From contig NZ_JANYMP010000028.1 in assembly GCF_025061645.1 (NCBI RefSeq), positions 60,979 to 124,978 of the forward strand: a stretch of 64,000 nucleotides of DNA, given 5' to 3'. A program made the translations under genes and the position numbers. Shown piece by piece: positions 25,851-34,050 of this stretch (the stretch's first letter is position 1; every line of letters starts with the position of its first letter). Source of the DNA: Umezawaea endophytica. Lineage in GTDB: Bacteria > Actinomycetota > Actinomycetes > Mycobacteriales > Pseudonocardiaceae. The notes beneath the pieces were generated by a model, which saw only the letters and a list, made by a program, of their open reading frames with translations, ran no database searches and had not been told where the DNA came from.

Positions 25851-27311
25851 TCAGGCCACCGGAACGGCCAGGTCCCCGTCCACCGCCGCCGTGGACCCCG
25901 CGACCAGGTCGGCCACTGCCCCCAGGCGCCGCGCCGCCTCCCGCAGGACGTCGACGGGCAGCCCGTACGGCAGCCGCAGCCAGCGCTCCAGCCCTCCCTG
26001 CGCCGCGAACCGCGACCCCGGCACGAGCCGGAGCCCGTGGCTCTGCGCCACGACCGCGATCTGCGTGCTGATCGGGGCGTCCAGCTCGCACCACAGGACG
26101 AGCCCGCCTCCCGGTCGGCGGAACGTCCACCTCGGGCAGTGCTCGCGGACGCTCTCCACGAGGACGTCCCGCTGCACGACCAGTTCGGCGCGACGAGCGC
26201 GCAGCACGGACTCCGGGTCGGTCAGCAGCTCGGCCATCACGAGCTGCTCGTACACCGCCGTGCCGAGGTCGATCGCCGTCCGCGCCGACACGAGCCGGTG
26301 CACGACGTCCGGCCGGGCCCGGATCCACCCGACCCGCATGCCTCCCCAGTGCGACTTGCTCGCCGACCCGATGGTCACCACCAGCTCGTCCGCGTACGCG
26401 GCCATCGGCCGCGGGGCGTCGGCCGGGTCGCCGTCCAGGTCCAGGTCCACCAGCGACTCGTCGATGATCGCGGGCGTGCGGGCTCGCCGCAGCAGTTCCC
26501 CGAGCCGGGCCCGGCCCTGGTCGTCCAGCCGGTGCCCGGTCGGGTTGTGGAAGTCCAGGACCAGGTACGCGACCCGCGGTGCGGCCTGCCGCAACGCGGC
26601 CGCGATGCCCGCGAGGTCCCACCCGTCCGGCAGGAGCGGGACCGGCACGGGGATCGCCGACACCGACCGGATGGCGTCCAGCGCATTGGGGTAGCTGGGC
26701 TGCTCGACCAGCACGCGGTCGCCGGGGCCGGTGAACAGCCGCAGCGCCAGCGCGATGGCGTGCTGGGCGCCGCTGGTGATGACGATGTGCTCCGGCGAGG
26801 TCGGCAGCCCCCTCGCCGTGTAGCGGTCCGCGATCCTCCGCCGCAGGTCGAGCACGCCGTGCTCGTGGTAGCCGTGGCCCGCGAGGTGTTCGGGCATCCT
26901 CAGCCGCACGGCCTCCATCGCCGCCGCCATGGCGGGCACGGCGGGTGGCGCGGCCCGTGCCAGGTCGATCTGGCTCCGGCTCGACGGCGCCAGGTCGACC
27001 GCCGGGCTCAGCGCGCCGGTGGGCAGCGTGATCCACGAGCCCGCGCCGCGGCGGCTGGCCACGACGCCGTCCTCGCGGAGCTGGTCGAGCGCCGCGGTGA
27101 TCATCGTCCGGCTCACCGGCAGCACGTCCGCGATCTCGCGCTCGGACGGCAGCCGCGTGCCGGCGGGCAACTGGCCCTCCAGGACCAGCATCCGAATCCC
27201 GGACGCCAGGTCGGCAGCGCCCTGCCGGGCCCCTCTCCGGCGCCAGTCACCCAGCAACCGGGCCAGCCGCTGCCCTGATATGCGTCCACCTAGCGGGATT
27301 CCCTGGTCCAT
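25851..27311 (-). CDS. MocR-type transcriptional regulator (GntR HTH plus aminotransferase fold), YczR-like
   Basis: A 486-aa PLP-dependent regulator. The N-terminal GntR winged helix spans about residues 25-100 (LPAGTRLPSEREIADVLPVS, RTMITAALDQLREDGVVASR). The rest is an aminotransferase-fold ligand domain with LDFHNPTGHRL and the PLP Lys in IGSASKSHWGGMRVGW. It diverges from a YczE-family membrane protein, exactly the pairing described for the YczR subgroup of MocR regulators. Three GGCCAAT half-sites lie immediately upstream of its start. The ligand is probably PLP. Confidence 0.9.
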   Translation of the reverse strand: MDQGIPLGGRISGQRLARLLGDWRRRGARQGAADLASGIRMLVLEGQLPAGTRLPSEREIADVLPVSRTMITAALDQLREDGVVASRRGAGSWITLPTGALSPAVDLAPSSRSQIDLARAAPPAVPAMAAAMEAVRLRMPEHLAGHGYHEHGVLDLRRRIADRYTARGLPTSPEHIVITSGAQHAIALALRLFTGPGDRVLVEQPSYPNALDAIRSVSAIPVPVPLLPDGWDLAGIAAALRQAAPRVAYLVLDFHNPTGHRLDDQGRARLGELLRRARTPAIIDESLVDLDLDGDPADAPRPMAAYADELVVTIGSASKSHWGGMRVGWIRARPDVVHRLVSARTAIDLGTAVYEQLVMAELLTDPESVLRARRAELVVQRDVLVESVREHCPRWTFRRPGGGLVLWCELDAPISTQIAVVAQSHGLRLVPGSRFAAQGGLERWLRLPYGLPVDVLREAARRLGAVADLVAGSTAAVDGDLAVPVA

Positions 27312-27313
27312 GA

Positions 27314-27353
27314 GGCCAATTATTGTCGATTGGCCCTGGAATACAAGGCCAAT
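27314..27353. promoter_or_regulatory. MocR operator: three GGCCAAT half-sites
   Basis: GGCCAAT (27314-27320), its inverse ATTGGCC (27329-27335) and GGCCAAT again (27347-27353) fill the 61-bp divergent gap between the MocR and YczE genes. Centre spacings are 15 and 18 bp. MocR dimers with flexible arms typically bind such mixed inverted/direct sites. Confidence 0.75.
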
Positions 27354-27372
27354 CAGAACGCAGGATGACCAC

Positions 27373-28032
27373 ATGACCGCCCCACGCCTTGCCGCGCTCA
27401 CGGCCGCCCCGATCACGGCCGCTCCCGTCCGACGCCTGACCCAGCTCGTCGTCGGCCTGTGCCTCTACGGCGCGTCGATGGCGCTCCAGATCCGCGGTGC
27501 GCTCGGCCTGTCCCCGTGGGACGTCCTGCACGAGGGCCTGACCAAGCGCACCGGCCTCAGCTTCGGCACGATCACGATCATCGTCGGAATCCTGGTCCTG
27601 CTCTGCTGGATCCCGCTCAGACAACGCCCCGGCGTCGGGACGGTCGGCAACGTCCTGGTGATCGGCGTGGCCGTCGACGTCACCCTCGCGGTGCTGCCCG
27701 CCCCCGCCGAGCTGATCCCCCGGATCGCGCTGCTGACCTCGGGCGTCGTCCTCAACGCGCTGGCCGCCGCCATCTACCTCGGCGCCCGCCTCGGCTCCGG
27801 CCCCCGCGACGGCCTGAGCACCGGTTTCTGCGCCCGCACCGGGGCGTCGCTCAGGCTGGTCCGCACCGTCGTCGAGGTGGCGGTGCTGACCAGCGGCTGG
27901 CTGCTGGGCGGCACCCTGGGCATCGGCACCGTCCTGTACGCCCTGGCGATCGGACCGCTCACCCAGGCGTTCCTCCCCCGACTCACCTGGGTCGAGGACT
28001 CGCTCAGCCCTGACCCGCGACCAGCTTCCTGA
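27373..28032 (+). CDS. YczE/YyaS/YitT family membrane protein
   Basis: A 219-aa integral membrane protein with five or so hydrophobic helices (LTQLVVGLCLYGASMALQIR, TITIIVGILVLLCWIPL, IALLTSGVVLNALAAAIYLG, LGIGTVLYALAIGPLTQAFL). It carries the family hallmarks GLSPWDVLHEGL and GSGPRDGLSTGF. Genetic work on YczE homologues suggests a membrane role in surfactin activation or vitamin B6-linked transport, but the biochemistry is open. It diverges from its likely MocR-type regulator. The 3' end overlaps the Clp-N gene by 29 bp. Confidence 0.88.
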   Translation: MTAPRLAALTAAPITAAPVRRLTQLVVGLCLYGASMALQIRGALGLSPWDVLHEGLTKRTGLSFGTITIIVGILVLLCWIPLRQRPGVGTVGNVLVIGVAVDVTLAVLPAPAELIPRIALLTSGVVLNALAAAIYLGARLGSGPRDGLSTGFCARTGASLRLVRTVVEVAVLTSGWLLGGTLGIGTVLYALAIGPLTQAFLPRLTWVEDSLSPDPRPAS

Positions 28033-28537
28033 CCTCCGCGTACGTCACGCCCTTCGAGGCCAGCACCTCGGCGGCGAGCCCTCCTCCCGCCAGCAGCGCG
28101 AGCACGAGGTGCTCGTTGCCGAGGTAGTTGTGCCCCAGGTCCCTCGCCTCCAGGAGGCTGCGCTCCAGCGTCTTCTTCAACGCGGGTTCGAACGGCTTGT
28201 GCTCCCCGAACAGCCACCGCTTCTTGCGCGTGACCATCGTGGCCAGCGCCCCCTCGCCCAGCGACTGCTCGATGCTGTCGACGATCTGGTCGACGTCGAT
28301 CCCCAGCCCGCGCAACGCCTCCGTGTCCGCCTCGCTCAGCCCGCCCTTGCGCCGGGCCGCGCGCAGCGCGTCCTCGACCTCCTCGCGGGACAGCTCGAAC
28401 CCGGCGAGCACCGGCGTTCCCAGCAGCGCCAGCAGCATGTGCGTGCGCCCGACCTCGGAGGCGGACTCCTGCTCCGCTTCCTTCACCGCGTCGCGCACCG
28501 CCTGCCGCGCGTCCCTCGTGAACCGCTCCCCGATCAT
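28004..28537 (-). CDS. Clp N-terminal (Clp_N) domain protein
   Basis: A 177-aa protein. It has two ClpA/ClpC-type N-domain repeats (MIGERFTRDARQAVRDAVKE; EARDLGHNYLGNEHLVLALL) with a linker, and no AAA ATPase domain. It may therefore be an adaptor-like or decoy Clp substrate receptor. The ATG overlaps the stop of the small HTH gene by one base (TGATG), forming a two-gene operon that recurs in actinobacteria. Confidence 0.88.
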   Translation of the reverse strand: MIGERFTRDARQAVRDAVKEAEQESASEVGRTHMLLALLGTPVLAGFELSREEVEDALRAARRKGGLSEADTEALRGLGIDVDQIVDSIEQSLGEGALATMVTRKKRWLFGEHKPFEPALKKTLERSLLEARDLGHNYLGNEHLVLALLAGGGLAAEVLASKGVTYAEVRKLVAGQG

Positions 28538-28749
28538 CAGCCCCGCCCTCCGTGCTTCTTGTGCACCGCCTGCCGGGTGACCCCCAGCTCCGCCGCGATC
28601 TCCTGCCATGACCAACCCCGCACGCGGGCGTTCCGGACCTGCACCGCTTCGAGCTGCTCCAACAACCGCCGCAACGCGCTCACGGCCCGCAACCCGACCT
28701 TCGGATCCTGATCACCCGCTGCCGAGGCCAACTCCGTAGCCTTCGTCAT
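28537..28749 (-). CDS. Small helix-turn-helix protein paired with the Clp_N gene
   Basis: A 70-aa protein. The C-terminal half is a clear HTH (VRGWSWQEIAAELGVTRQAV HKKH); the N-terminal half is a helical dimerisation segment (ALRRLLEQLEAVQVRNARV). It is the first gene of the operon with the Clp_N protein. GTCAAC/GTTGAC inverted repeats sit within 50 bp of the start and are likely its operators. Confidence 0.85.
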   Translation of the reverse strand: MTKATELASAAGDQDPKVGLRAVSALRRLLEQLEAVQVRNARVRGWSWQEIAAELGVTRQAVHKKHGGRG

Positions 28750-28752
28750 GAC

Positions 28753-28795
28753 GTCAACGTAGGTTGACACTTGGGTTTTGTCAACCCAAGTTGAC
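28753..28795. promoter_or_regulatory. Stacked inverted repeats between HTH and PP2C-like genes
   Basis: GTCAAC-N4-GTTGAC (28753-28768) is followed by ACTTGGGTT-N5-AACCCAAGT (28769-28791), and a further GTTGAC ends at 28795. The GTCAAC/GTTGAC element is thus repeated on both flanks of the second palindrome. The block fills the divergent promoter region and could control both sides. Confidence 0.7.
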
Positions 28796-28811
28796 GCATA
28801 CGGTGGGTCGG

Positions 28812-29537
28812 GTGATCCGCACAGCCGAGCGCGCCGCACCGGGCCACCTCTCCGAGGACCGCGTCTTCACCACCGCGAACGCGGTCGTCGTCCTCGACGG
28901 CGTCACCTCGACCAGACCCCCGGACAACAACGGCGCCTGGTACGCCCAAACCCTCGGCGAAGAACTGCTGAACCTCCTGACCAGCGACGACGACCTGGCA
29001 GACCTCCTGGCCACGGCCATCACCCGCATCGTCGCCCGCCACGACCTGACCCCCGGCGACTCCCCTGCCAGCACCGTCGCCATCACCAGGTGGACCCACG
29101 AGAAGATCGACACGCTCGTCCTGGCCGACAGCCCGATCATCACCTTCGGCAGGACCACCACCGTGATCGCCGACACCCGCCTCGCAGCCCTGCGCCCCAT
29201 CACCAGGGACCAGGTCCCGCTCCTCCGCAACCGCCCCCACGGCTACTGGGTAGCCGAAGCAGACCCAACGGCGGCCCACCAGGCAAAACGCAAAACCCTA
29301 CCCAGGGCGGACGTGGAAAAGGTGATCATCGCCACCGACGGCGTCTCCTGCGCCGTGGACGACTACCAAATCTTCGAATCCTGGCAATCAGTCCTCGACC
29401 TCATCACCGCGGACGGCCCAGAAGCAGTTCTAGACCAAATCAGAGCCGCGGAACTCTCAGATCCCACCCACACCAGATGGCCAAGACCAAAAACCCACGA
29501 CGACCAAGCCCTGGCCCTAATCGACTTCACCGCATAA
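28812..29537 (+). CDS. PP2C-like protein phosphatase domain protein
   Basis: About 241 aa. The fold resembles bacterial PP2C/SpoIIE-type phosphatases: APGHLSEDRVF (the ED of the first metal motif), VVVLDGVTS, DSPASTVAITRW, LADSPIITFG, IIATDGVSCAVDDY and HDDQALALIDF (last metal Asp). Most metal-binding acids are in place. GTG at 28812 or 28803 may be the start. It diverges from the HTH/Clp_N operon. Its substrate is unknown. The 3' end of the gene is noticeably A-rich for this genome. Confidence 0.78.
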   Translation: MIRTAERAAPGHLSEDRVFTTANAVVVLDGVTSTRPPDNNGAWYAQTLGEELLNLLTSDDDLADLLATAITRIVARHDLTPGDSPASTVAITRWTHEKIDTLVLADSPIITFGRTTTVIADTRLAALRPITRDQVPLLRNRPHGYWVAEADPTAAHQAKRKTLPRADVEKVIIATDGVSCAVDDYQIFESWQSVLDLITADGPEAVLDQIRAAELSDPTHTRWPRPKTHDDQALALIDFTA

Positions 29538-29667
29538 AAAACCCACAGTGATCAACACCACAACAAACCGCACACACGAATAACCCAAACCACACGGGGG
29601 GTGCAGGGGGGCGAAGCCCGCCCTGCCTTGGGGTCTGGGGCGAGAGCCCCAGGGGCGCACAGAACGA

Positions 29668-29704
29668 GACAGCCCCATCTGCGATTTCCGCAGATGGGGC
29701 TGTC
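29668..29704 (-). terminator. Terminator of the tRNA operon
   Basis: Perfect 16-bp arms starting GACAGCCCCATCTGCG with a 5-nt loop, 11 nt beyond the 3' end of tRNA-Phe. A further GC-rich hairpin (CTGGGGC/GCCCCAG) lies at about 29635-29652, near the end of the PP2C-like gene. Confidence 0.85.
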
Positions 29705-29715
29705 CCGATGTCGAG

Positions 29716-29789
29716 TGGCCAGGGGCGGGGTCGAACCGCCGACCTACCGCTTTTCAGGCGGTCGCTCGTACCAACTGAGCTACCTGGCC
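29716..29789 (-). tRNA. tRNA-Phe (anticodon GAA)
   Basis: A 74-nt cloverleaf. Acceptor GGCCAGG pairs with CCTGGCC, discriminator A; the anticodon loop is CTGAAAA and the T-loop GGTTCGACC. CCA is not fully encoded. It is the last of three tRNAs read on the minus strand. Confidence 0.95.
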
Positions 29790-29822
29790 ATGTAGCGGCC
29801 GGGGTGTTACCGAACGCTATAG

Positions 29823-29896
29823 CGACCCAGACGGGACTCGAACCCGCGACCTTCGCCGTGACAGGGCGACGCGCTAACCAACTGCGCCACTGGGCC
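29823..29896 (-). tRNA. tRNA-Asp (anticodon GTC)
   Basis: A 74-nt cloverleaf. Acceptor GGCCCAG pairs with CTGGGTC (one G-U pair), discriminator G; anticodon loop CTGTCAC; T-arm GGGTTCGAGTCCC. Middle gene of the Glu-Asp-Phe cluster, an order common in actinobacteria. Confidence 0.95.
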
Positions 29897-29947
29897 TTGC
29901 TCTTGCTTTTCGTGCAGTCTAGCTTGTCACTTTTCTAGCCTAACACG

Positions 29948-30020
29948 TGCCCCCAACGGGATTCGAACCCGTGCTACCGCCTTGAAAGGGCGGGGTCCTA
30001 GGCCGCTAGACGATGGGGAC
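29948..30020 (-). tRNA. tRNA-Glu (anticodon TTC)
   Basis: A 73-nt cloverleaf. Acceptor GTCCCCA pairs with TGGGGGC (one U-G pair), discriminator A; anticodon loop CTTTCAA; T-arm CGGGTTCGAATCCCG. It is the first tRNA of the operon. Confidence 0.95.
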
Positions 30021-30208
30021 CTTGCAACTTCCGGCAGCCCTTGTGCGGGCCACCCTCTGTCTCGGGCCCTCCAACTGCTGTCCGTTGGAAGCTCCGTAAG
30101 CATAGGACACGAGTGCCCATTACTCCAAAACGGGGGTCCTACTTAGAGGCTGATCTGCGGAAATCGGCTCCGACGGGTGCCGACACACCCGTCGGAGGTC
30201 CGCTTCGG

Positions 30209-30454
30209 CTACCTCTGGACCGGCGAGGGGCCTCCGTCCTCGCCCGGCGACAGGCCGAGCATGTCGAGCAGGAGCCGGCAGTCCTCGGTGCCCAAGGCCC
30301 CGCGGGCCACCGCCAGCCGTGCTCGGTGGACTTGATCGTCGGAGATCCTCGAAGGTTCTCCGGTTCGTTGGGCGGGGACGCCGCCCGCTGCCTGCCTCGA
30401 CAAACCGTCGTCCTGCGTCCACAGGAACTGGCGGACTTCTAGGGACCCGCTCAT
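30209..30454 (-). CDS. Small hypothetical protein upstream of the tRNA operon
   Basis: An 81-aa protein. The ATG at 30454 has a strong GGGGAGGGTG ribosome site, which is why this short start is chosen over the longer frame. The C-terminal core DDQVHRARLAVARGALGTED followed by CRLLLDMLGLSP is helical and resembles small conserved actinobacterial proteins of unknown function. No membrane segment is present. It is transcribed toward the tRNA genes. Confidence 0.7.
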   Translation of the reverse strand: MSGSLEVRQFLWTQDDGLSRQAAGGVPAQRTGEPSRISDDQVHRARLAVARGALGTEDCRLLLDMLGLSPGEDGGPSPVQR

Positions 30455-30605
30455 GACACCCTCCCCGACTTGAGGTTGGCGCGAGGCTAAGCGACCTCGG
30501 TCGGGCGCCGCAGCCCCCCGGAGAGTGATTCCCCCGCGACTCAGTGTCACTCCCCGTAGGTGCCCACGCGGGATCGGCCGTGAACGGGCGGGGAAAGATG
30601 GGCGT

Positions 30606-30854
30606 ATGACTGAGGTGGAGCCGGACCCCGAGTCCGCGTCGAACTCTTCCCCGCAGGACCCGCAGGCGGCCCCGTTCGACCCGCAGGCGGTCTTCGCGGC
30701 GCTGTCGATCACGAACATGGAGGCGGACGTCGAGGCCTTGCTGAACGACCGGATGGGCCAGCTCGACGAGATGCTCGACGGGCTGGACCAGCTCGTCGCC
30801 CGCATCGAGGGCGAGGTGAACCAGTTCGAGAAGGGCGTCGACCCTCCACAGTAG
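30606..30854 (+). CDS. Small acidic coiled-coil protein
   Basis: An 82-aa protein, not recognised. The first 30 residues are disordered and acidic. The remainder is one amphipathic helix with heptad character (MGQLDEMLDGLDQLVARIEG) suited to dimerisation. It is followed, after a CsoR-type operator, by copZ. The ATG at 30606 has a GGGGAAAG site. No functional inference is made. Confidence 0.7.
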   Translation: MTEVEPDPESASNSSPQDPQAAPFDPQAVFAALSITNMEADVEALLNDRMGQLDEMLDGLDQLVARIEGEVNQFEKGVDPPQ

Positions 30855-30929
30855 ACTGGAATGGTCACGCCCAGTTCCCGTTCGACCACGGTGAGTGCGC
30901 TGGTGATCAGCCGCACCCTGTCTCGCAGT

Positions 30930-30944
30930 TACCCCCTGGGGGTA
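30930..30944. promoter_or_regulatory. CsoR-type copper operator
   Basis: TACCCCCTGGGGGTA is a perfect palindrome around a central T, matching the CsoR consensus (GTATACCCCCTGGGGGTATA). It lies 45 bp upstream of copZ. This points to copper-inducible control of copZ-copA by a csoR gene that is elsewhere in the genome. Confidence 0.88.
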
Positions 30945-30988
30945 TGCTGATCCCAGCGTCTCACGACCGAACGAGAGGACCACGGCAC

Positions 30989-31198
30989 ATGTCCGTCACC
31001 GCCACCTTCACCGTCTCCGGGATGACCTGCGGGCACTGCGTCAGCTCGGTCACCGAGGAGCTCACCGAGCTCGACGGCGTCACCGACGTCGCGGTCGTCC
31101 TCGACAGCGGCGCGGTGACCGTCACCAGCGACCGCGAACTGGGCCAGGACGAGGTGAAGGCCGCGGTGACCGAGGCCGGCTACCAGTTGGTCGGCTGA
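30989..31198 (+). CDS. copZ: Copper chaperone CopZ (HMA domain)
   Basis: A 69-aa heavy-metal-associated domain. The metal-binding loop GMTCGHCVSSV (CxxC at about residues 14-17) sits in the ferredoxin-like beta-alpha-beta fold. It delivers Cu(I) to the ATPase encoded 7 nt downstream. The ATG at 30989 follows a GAGAGGAC-type site. The CsoR-type operator precedes it. Confidence 0.93.
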   Translation: MSVTATFTVSGMTCGHCVSSVTEELTELDGVTDVAVVLDSGAVTVTSDRELGQDEVKAAVTEAGYQLVG

Positions 31199-31205
31199 CC
31201 GGGCC

Positions 31206-33446
31206 ATGACGACCACGGAGTCCAGGCCCCACGACCGCGTCGAGCTGGTCATCGGCGGCATGACGTGCGCGTCCTGCGCGAACCGGATCGAGCGCAAGCT
31301 CAACAAGCTCGACGGCGTGACCGCGTCGGTCAACTACGCCACCGAGAAGGCGAGCGTGGCGTTCCCGGTCGGGATGCGCGTCGAGGACCTGGTCTCCACC
31401 GTCGAGGCGGCGGGCTACGAGGCCACCGCCCCGCGCCCGGAGCGGGCCGAGGGAACCGACGACGAGCGCGGCGGCGACCTCGGGCTCCGCCTGGTGATCG
31501 CGGCGCTCCTCGGGGTGCCGGTCATCGCGCTGTCGATGGTCCCGGCGTTCCAGTTCCCGGTGTGGCAGTGGGTTTCGCTCGCGCTGGCGAGCACGGTGGT
31601 GTGGGTGTGCGGCTGGCCGTTCCACCGGGCCGCCGCGGTGAACCTGCGCCACGGCGCGACCACCATGGACACGCTGGTGTCGATGGGCGTGGTCGTCGCG
31701 TACCTGTGGTCGGTCTACGCGCTGGTGTTCGGCAGCGCGGGCATGATCGGCATGGTGCACGAGTTCAGCCTCGTGCCGCGGCCGTCGACCTCCGGTGACA
31801 TCTACCTGGAGGTCGCGGTCGGCGTGACCGTGTTCCTGCTGCTGGGCCGCTGGCTCGAAGCCCGGTCCAAGCGCAGCGCGGGCGCGGCGCTGCGGGCACT
31901 GCTCGCGTTGGGGGCCAAGGAGGTCGCGGTCCTGCGGGACGGCGTCGAGGTGCGGGTCCCCGTCGCGTCACTGCGGGTCGGCGAGCGCTTCGTGGTCCGG
32001 CCCGGCGAGCGGGTCGCGACGGACGGCGTGGTCGTCGACGGCAGTTCGGCGGTCGACCGGTCGATGGTGACCGGCGAGTCCGTGCCCGTGGAGGTCGGCG
32101 CGGGCGACGGCGTCGTCGGCGGGACGGTCAACGCGGGCGGCAGGCTGGTCGTGCGGGCCACGAAGGTCGGCGCGGACACCCAGTTGGCCCGGATGGCGGC
32201 GCTCGTGGAGCAGGCGCAGGCGGGCAAGGCCGAGGTGCAGCGGCTGGCCGACCGCATCTCGTCGGTGTTCGTGCCGGTGGTGCTGGGCCTCGCGCTGGTG
32301 ACGCTGGCGACCTGGCTGCTGGTCGGGCGCCCGGTGGAGTTCGCCGTGACGGCCGCGGTGGCCGTGCTGGTCATCGCCTGCCCGTGCGCGCTCGGCCTGG
32401 CGACGCCGACGGCGCTGCTGGTCGGCACCGGCCGGGGCGCGCAGCTCGGCATCCTGGTCAAGGGCCCCGAGGTGCTGGAGTCGACCCGCCGCGTCGACAC
32501 GGTCGTGCTGGACAAGACGGGCACCGTGACGGCCGGGAAGCTCTCGCTGGTCGACGTGGTCCCGGCAGCCGGGGTCGAGCGGGCGGACCTGCTGCGGGTC
32601 GCGGGGGCCGTGGAGAACGGCTCGGAGCACCCGATCGCCGCCGCGATCGTGCGCGGCGCGGGCGCCGAGGTCGGGGCGCTGCCCGACGTCACCGGCTTCC
32701 GCAACCGCGAAGGCCTCGGCGTCACGGCGGAGCTGGACGGCCGCGAGGTCGTCGTCGGCAGGCCGCGGCTGCTGGCCGAACTCGGCGTGCCGCTGCCCGC
32801 CGAGCTGCGGAGCGCCGCCGACGCGGCGGAGCAGGCCGGTCGCACGGTCGTCGCGGTCGCCGTGGACGGCGAGGCGCACGGGCTGCTCGCGGTGACGGAC
32901 ACGGTGAAGCCGACCAGTGCCGCGGCGGTGCGCGAGCTGCGCGCGCTGGGGCTGCGGCCGGTGCTGCTCACGGGCGACAACGCCGTGGTGGCGCGGGCGG
33001 TCGCGGCCGAGGTCGGCATCGACGCGGCGGACGTGGTCGCGGACGTGCTGCCGTCGGAGAAGGTCGACGCGGTGCGGCGGCTCCAGGCCGAGGGCCGGGT
33101 CGTGGCGATGGTCGGCGACGGCGTGAACGACGCGCCCGCGCTGGCGGTGGCGGACCTGGGGCTGGCGATGGGGACCGGCAGCGACGTGGCCATCGAAGCG
33201 GGCGACCTGACGCTGGTGCGGGGTGACCTCCTGGTGGTCGCGGACGCGATCCGCTTGTCCCGCAGGACTCTCGGCATCATCAAGGGAAATCTTTTCTGGG
33301 CGTTCGCCTACAACGTTGCCGGTTTGCCGTTGGCGGCGCTGGGATTGCTGAATCCCATGCTCGCGGGGGCCGCGATGGCTTTCTCCAGCGTGTTCGTCGT
33401 GACGAACAGCTTGAGGCTGAAGCGGTTCCACCCCCGCGCCCGCTGA
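31206..33446 (+). CDS. copA: Copper-translocating P1B-type ATPase CopA
   Basis: A 746-aa Cu(I) exporter in the inner membrane. It has one N-terminal HMA domain (GGMTCASCANRIE, about residues 17-29), eight predicted TM helices, the CPC metal site in TM6 (VIACPCALG, Cys392 and Cys394), the phosphorylation site DKTGT (Asp436), HP of the nucleotide domain in SEHPIAAAIV, and the hinge GDGVNDAPAL. It is co-transcribed with copZ behind the CsoR-type operator. The length is normal for the family. Confidence 0.95.
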   Translation: MTTTESRPHDRVELVIGGMTCASCANRIERKLNKLDGVTASVNYATEKASVAFPVGMRVEDLVSTVEAAGYEATAPRPERAEGTDDERGGDLGLRLVIAALLGVPVIALSMVPAFQFPVWQWVSLALASTVVWVCGWPFHRAAAVNLRHGATTMDTLVSMGVVVAYLWSVYALVFGSAGMIGMVHEFSLVPRPSTSGDIYLEVAVGVTVFLLLGRWLEARSKRSAGAALRALLALGAKEVAVLRDGVEVRVPVASLRVGERFVVRPGERVATDGVVVDGSSAVDRSMVTGESVPVEVGAGDGVVGGTVNAGGRLVVRATKVGADTQLARMAALVEQAQAGKAEVQRLADRISSVFVPVVLGLALVTLATWLLVGRPVEFAVTAAVAVLVIACPCALGLATPTALLVGTGRGAQLGILVKGPEVLESTRRVDTVVLDKTGTVTAGKLSLVDVVPAAGVERADLLRVAGAVENGSEHPIAAAIVRGAGAEVGALPDVTGFRNREGLGVTAELDGREVVVGRPRLLAELGVPLPAELRSAADAAEQAGRTVVAVAVDGEAHGLLAVTDTVKPTSAAAVRELRALGLRPVLLTGDNAVVARAVAAEVGIDAADVVADVLPSEKVDAVRRLQAEGRVVAMVGDGVNDAPALAVADLGLAMGTGSDVAIEAGDLTLVRGDLLVVADAIRLSRRTLGIIKGNLFWAFAYNVAGLPLAALGLLNPMLAGAAMAFSSVFVVTNSLRLKRFHPRAR

Positions 33447-33541
33447 AGAATTCGGCTCCACCCCCTCCCCGTGACACCGTGTGCGTGCAACAATCCGAAT
33501 TGCTGACACACCCCCGGTCAGCACCTGTGGAGATCCCCTCC

Positions 33542-33574
33542 GGCCCCCGCGTTCCTCCCCCTGGCGCGGGGGCC
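33542..33574. terminator. GC-rich hairpin after copA
   Basis: Perfect 10-bp arms GGCCCCCGCG-type (33542-33551, 33565-33574) with a 13-nt C/T-rich loop, about 95 bp past the copA stop. Probable terminator of the copper operon. Confidence 0.6.
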
Positions 33575-33601
33575 TCTCCATGCGAACTCGCGGTTATTGC
33601 C

Positions 33602-33617
33602 TGTGACCGGGGTCACA
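33602..33617. promoter_or_regulatory. CRP/GlxR-type binding site
   Basis: TGTGACCGGGGTCACA fits the consensus TGTGA-N6-TCACA exactly. It is centred about 47 bp before the GTG at 33657 and probably lies at or near its promoter. Confidence 0.75.
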
Positions 33618-33656
33618 CTTTTATGGGCGCCGCAATCCAACCGTTACCCTTGCCCG

Positions 33657-33986
33657 GTGCCCCTACCGTCCCTTGGTCGTTCGAAGTCCGGCCGTCATCG
33701 TCCGCCCCAGCAAGAGGTGCTGGAGGACGACCTGGCGCCCGAGGTCGACACCGACGATGAGCTGACGTCCTACCTCGCCGCACTGGCGCCGGAGACCACC
33801 GACACCGAGACCACGGCGTCCGGCACCAGCTTCGGCACCGCGCAGGTCTACCAGTTGCGCCTGACCCTGATGGACAACGAGCAGCTCAAGGAGCTGGCCG
33901 CGGAGCGCCAGACGTCCCCGCAGGCGCTCGCCACCGAGTGGGTCATGCAGCGGCTCCAGTGGGAAGCGCGCCAGCGCGGCTTCTGA
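33657..33986 (+). CDS. Hypothetical protein with ribbon-helix-helix-like C-terminus
   Basis: A 109-aa protein. Residues 1-55 are acidic and disordered (EVLEDDLAPEVDTDDELTSY). The conserved-looking C-terminal 50 residues (AQVYQLRLTLMDNEQLKELA then ERQTSPQALATEWVMQRLQW) have the strand-helix-helix pattern of RHH/CopG DNA-binding domains. The GTG at 33657 is the only plausible start. A CRP-type site precedes it. Not assigned to a named family. Confidence 0.7.
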   Translation: MPLPSLGRSKSGRHRPPQQEVLEDDLAPEVDTDDELTSYLAALAPETTDTETTASGTSFGTAQVYQLRLTLMDNEQLKELAAERQTSPQALATEWVMQRLQWEARQRGF

Positions 33987-33998
33987 CCCCGTACCGAC

Positions 33999-34035
33999 GA
34001 AGAGCCCCCCACCGGGATCCGGTGGGGGGCTCTTC
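33999..34035. terminator. Bidirectional terminator between convergent genes
   Basis: Perfect 17-bp arms beginning GAAGAGCCCCCCACCGG around a 3-nt GAT centre, located between the RHH-like gene and the cold-shock gene. Confidence 0.9.
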
Positions 34036-34050
34036 GCTGGTACGACCGAC

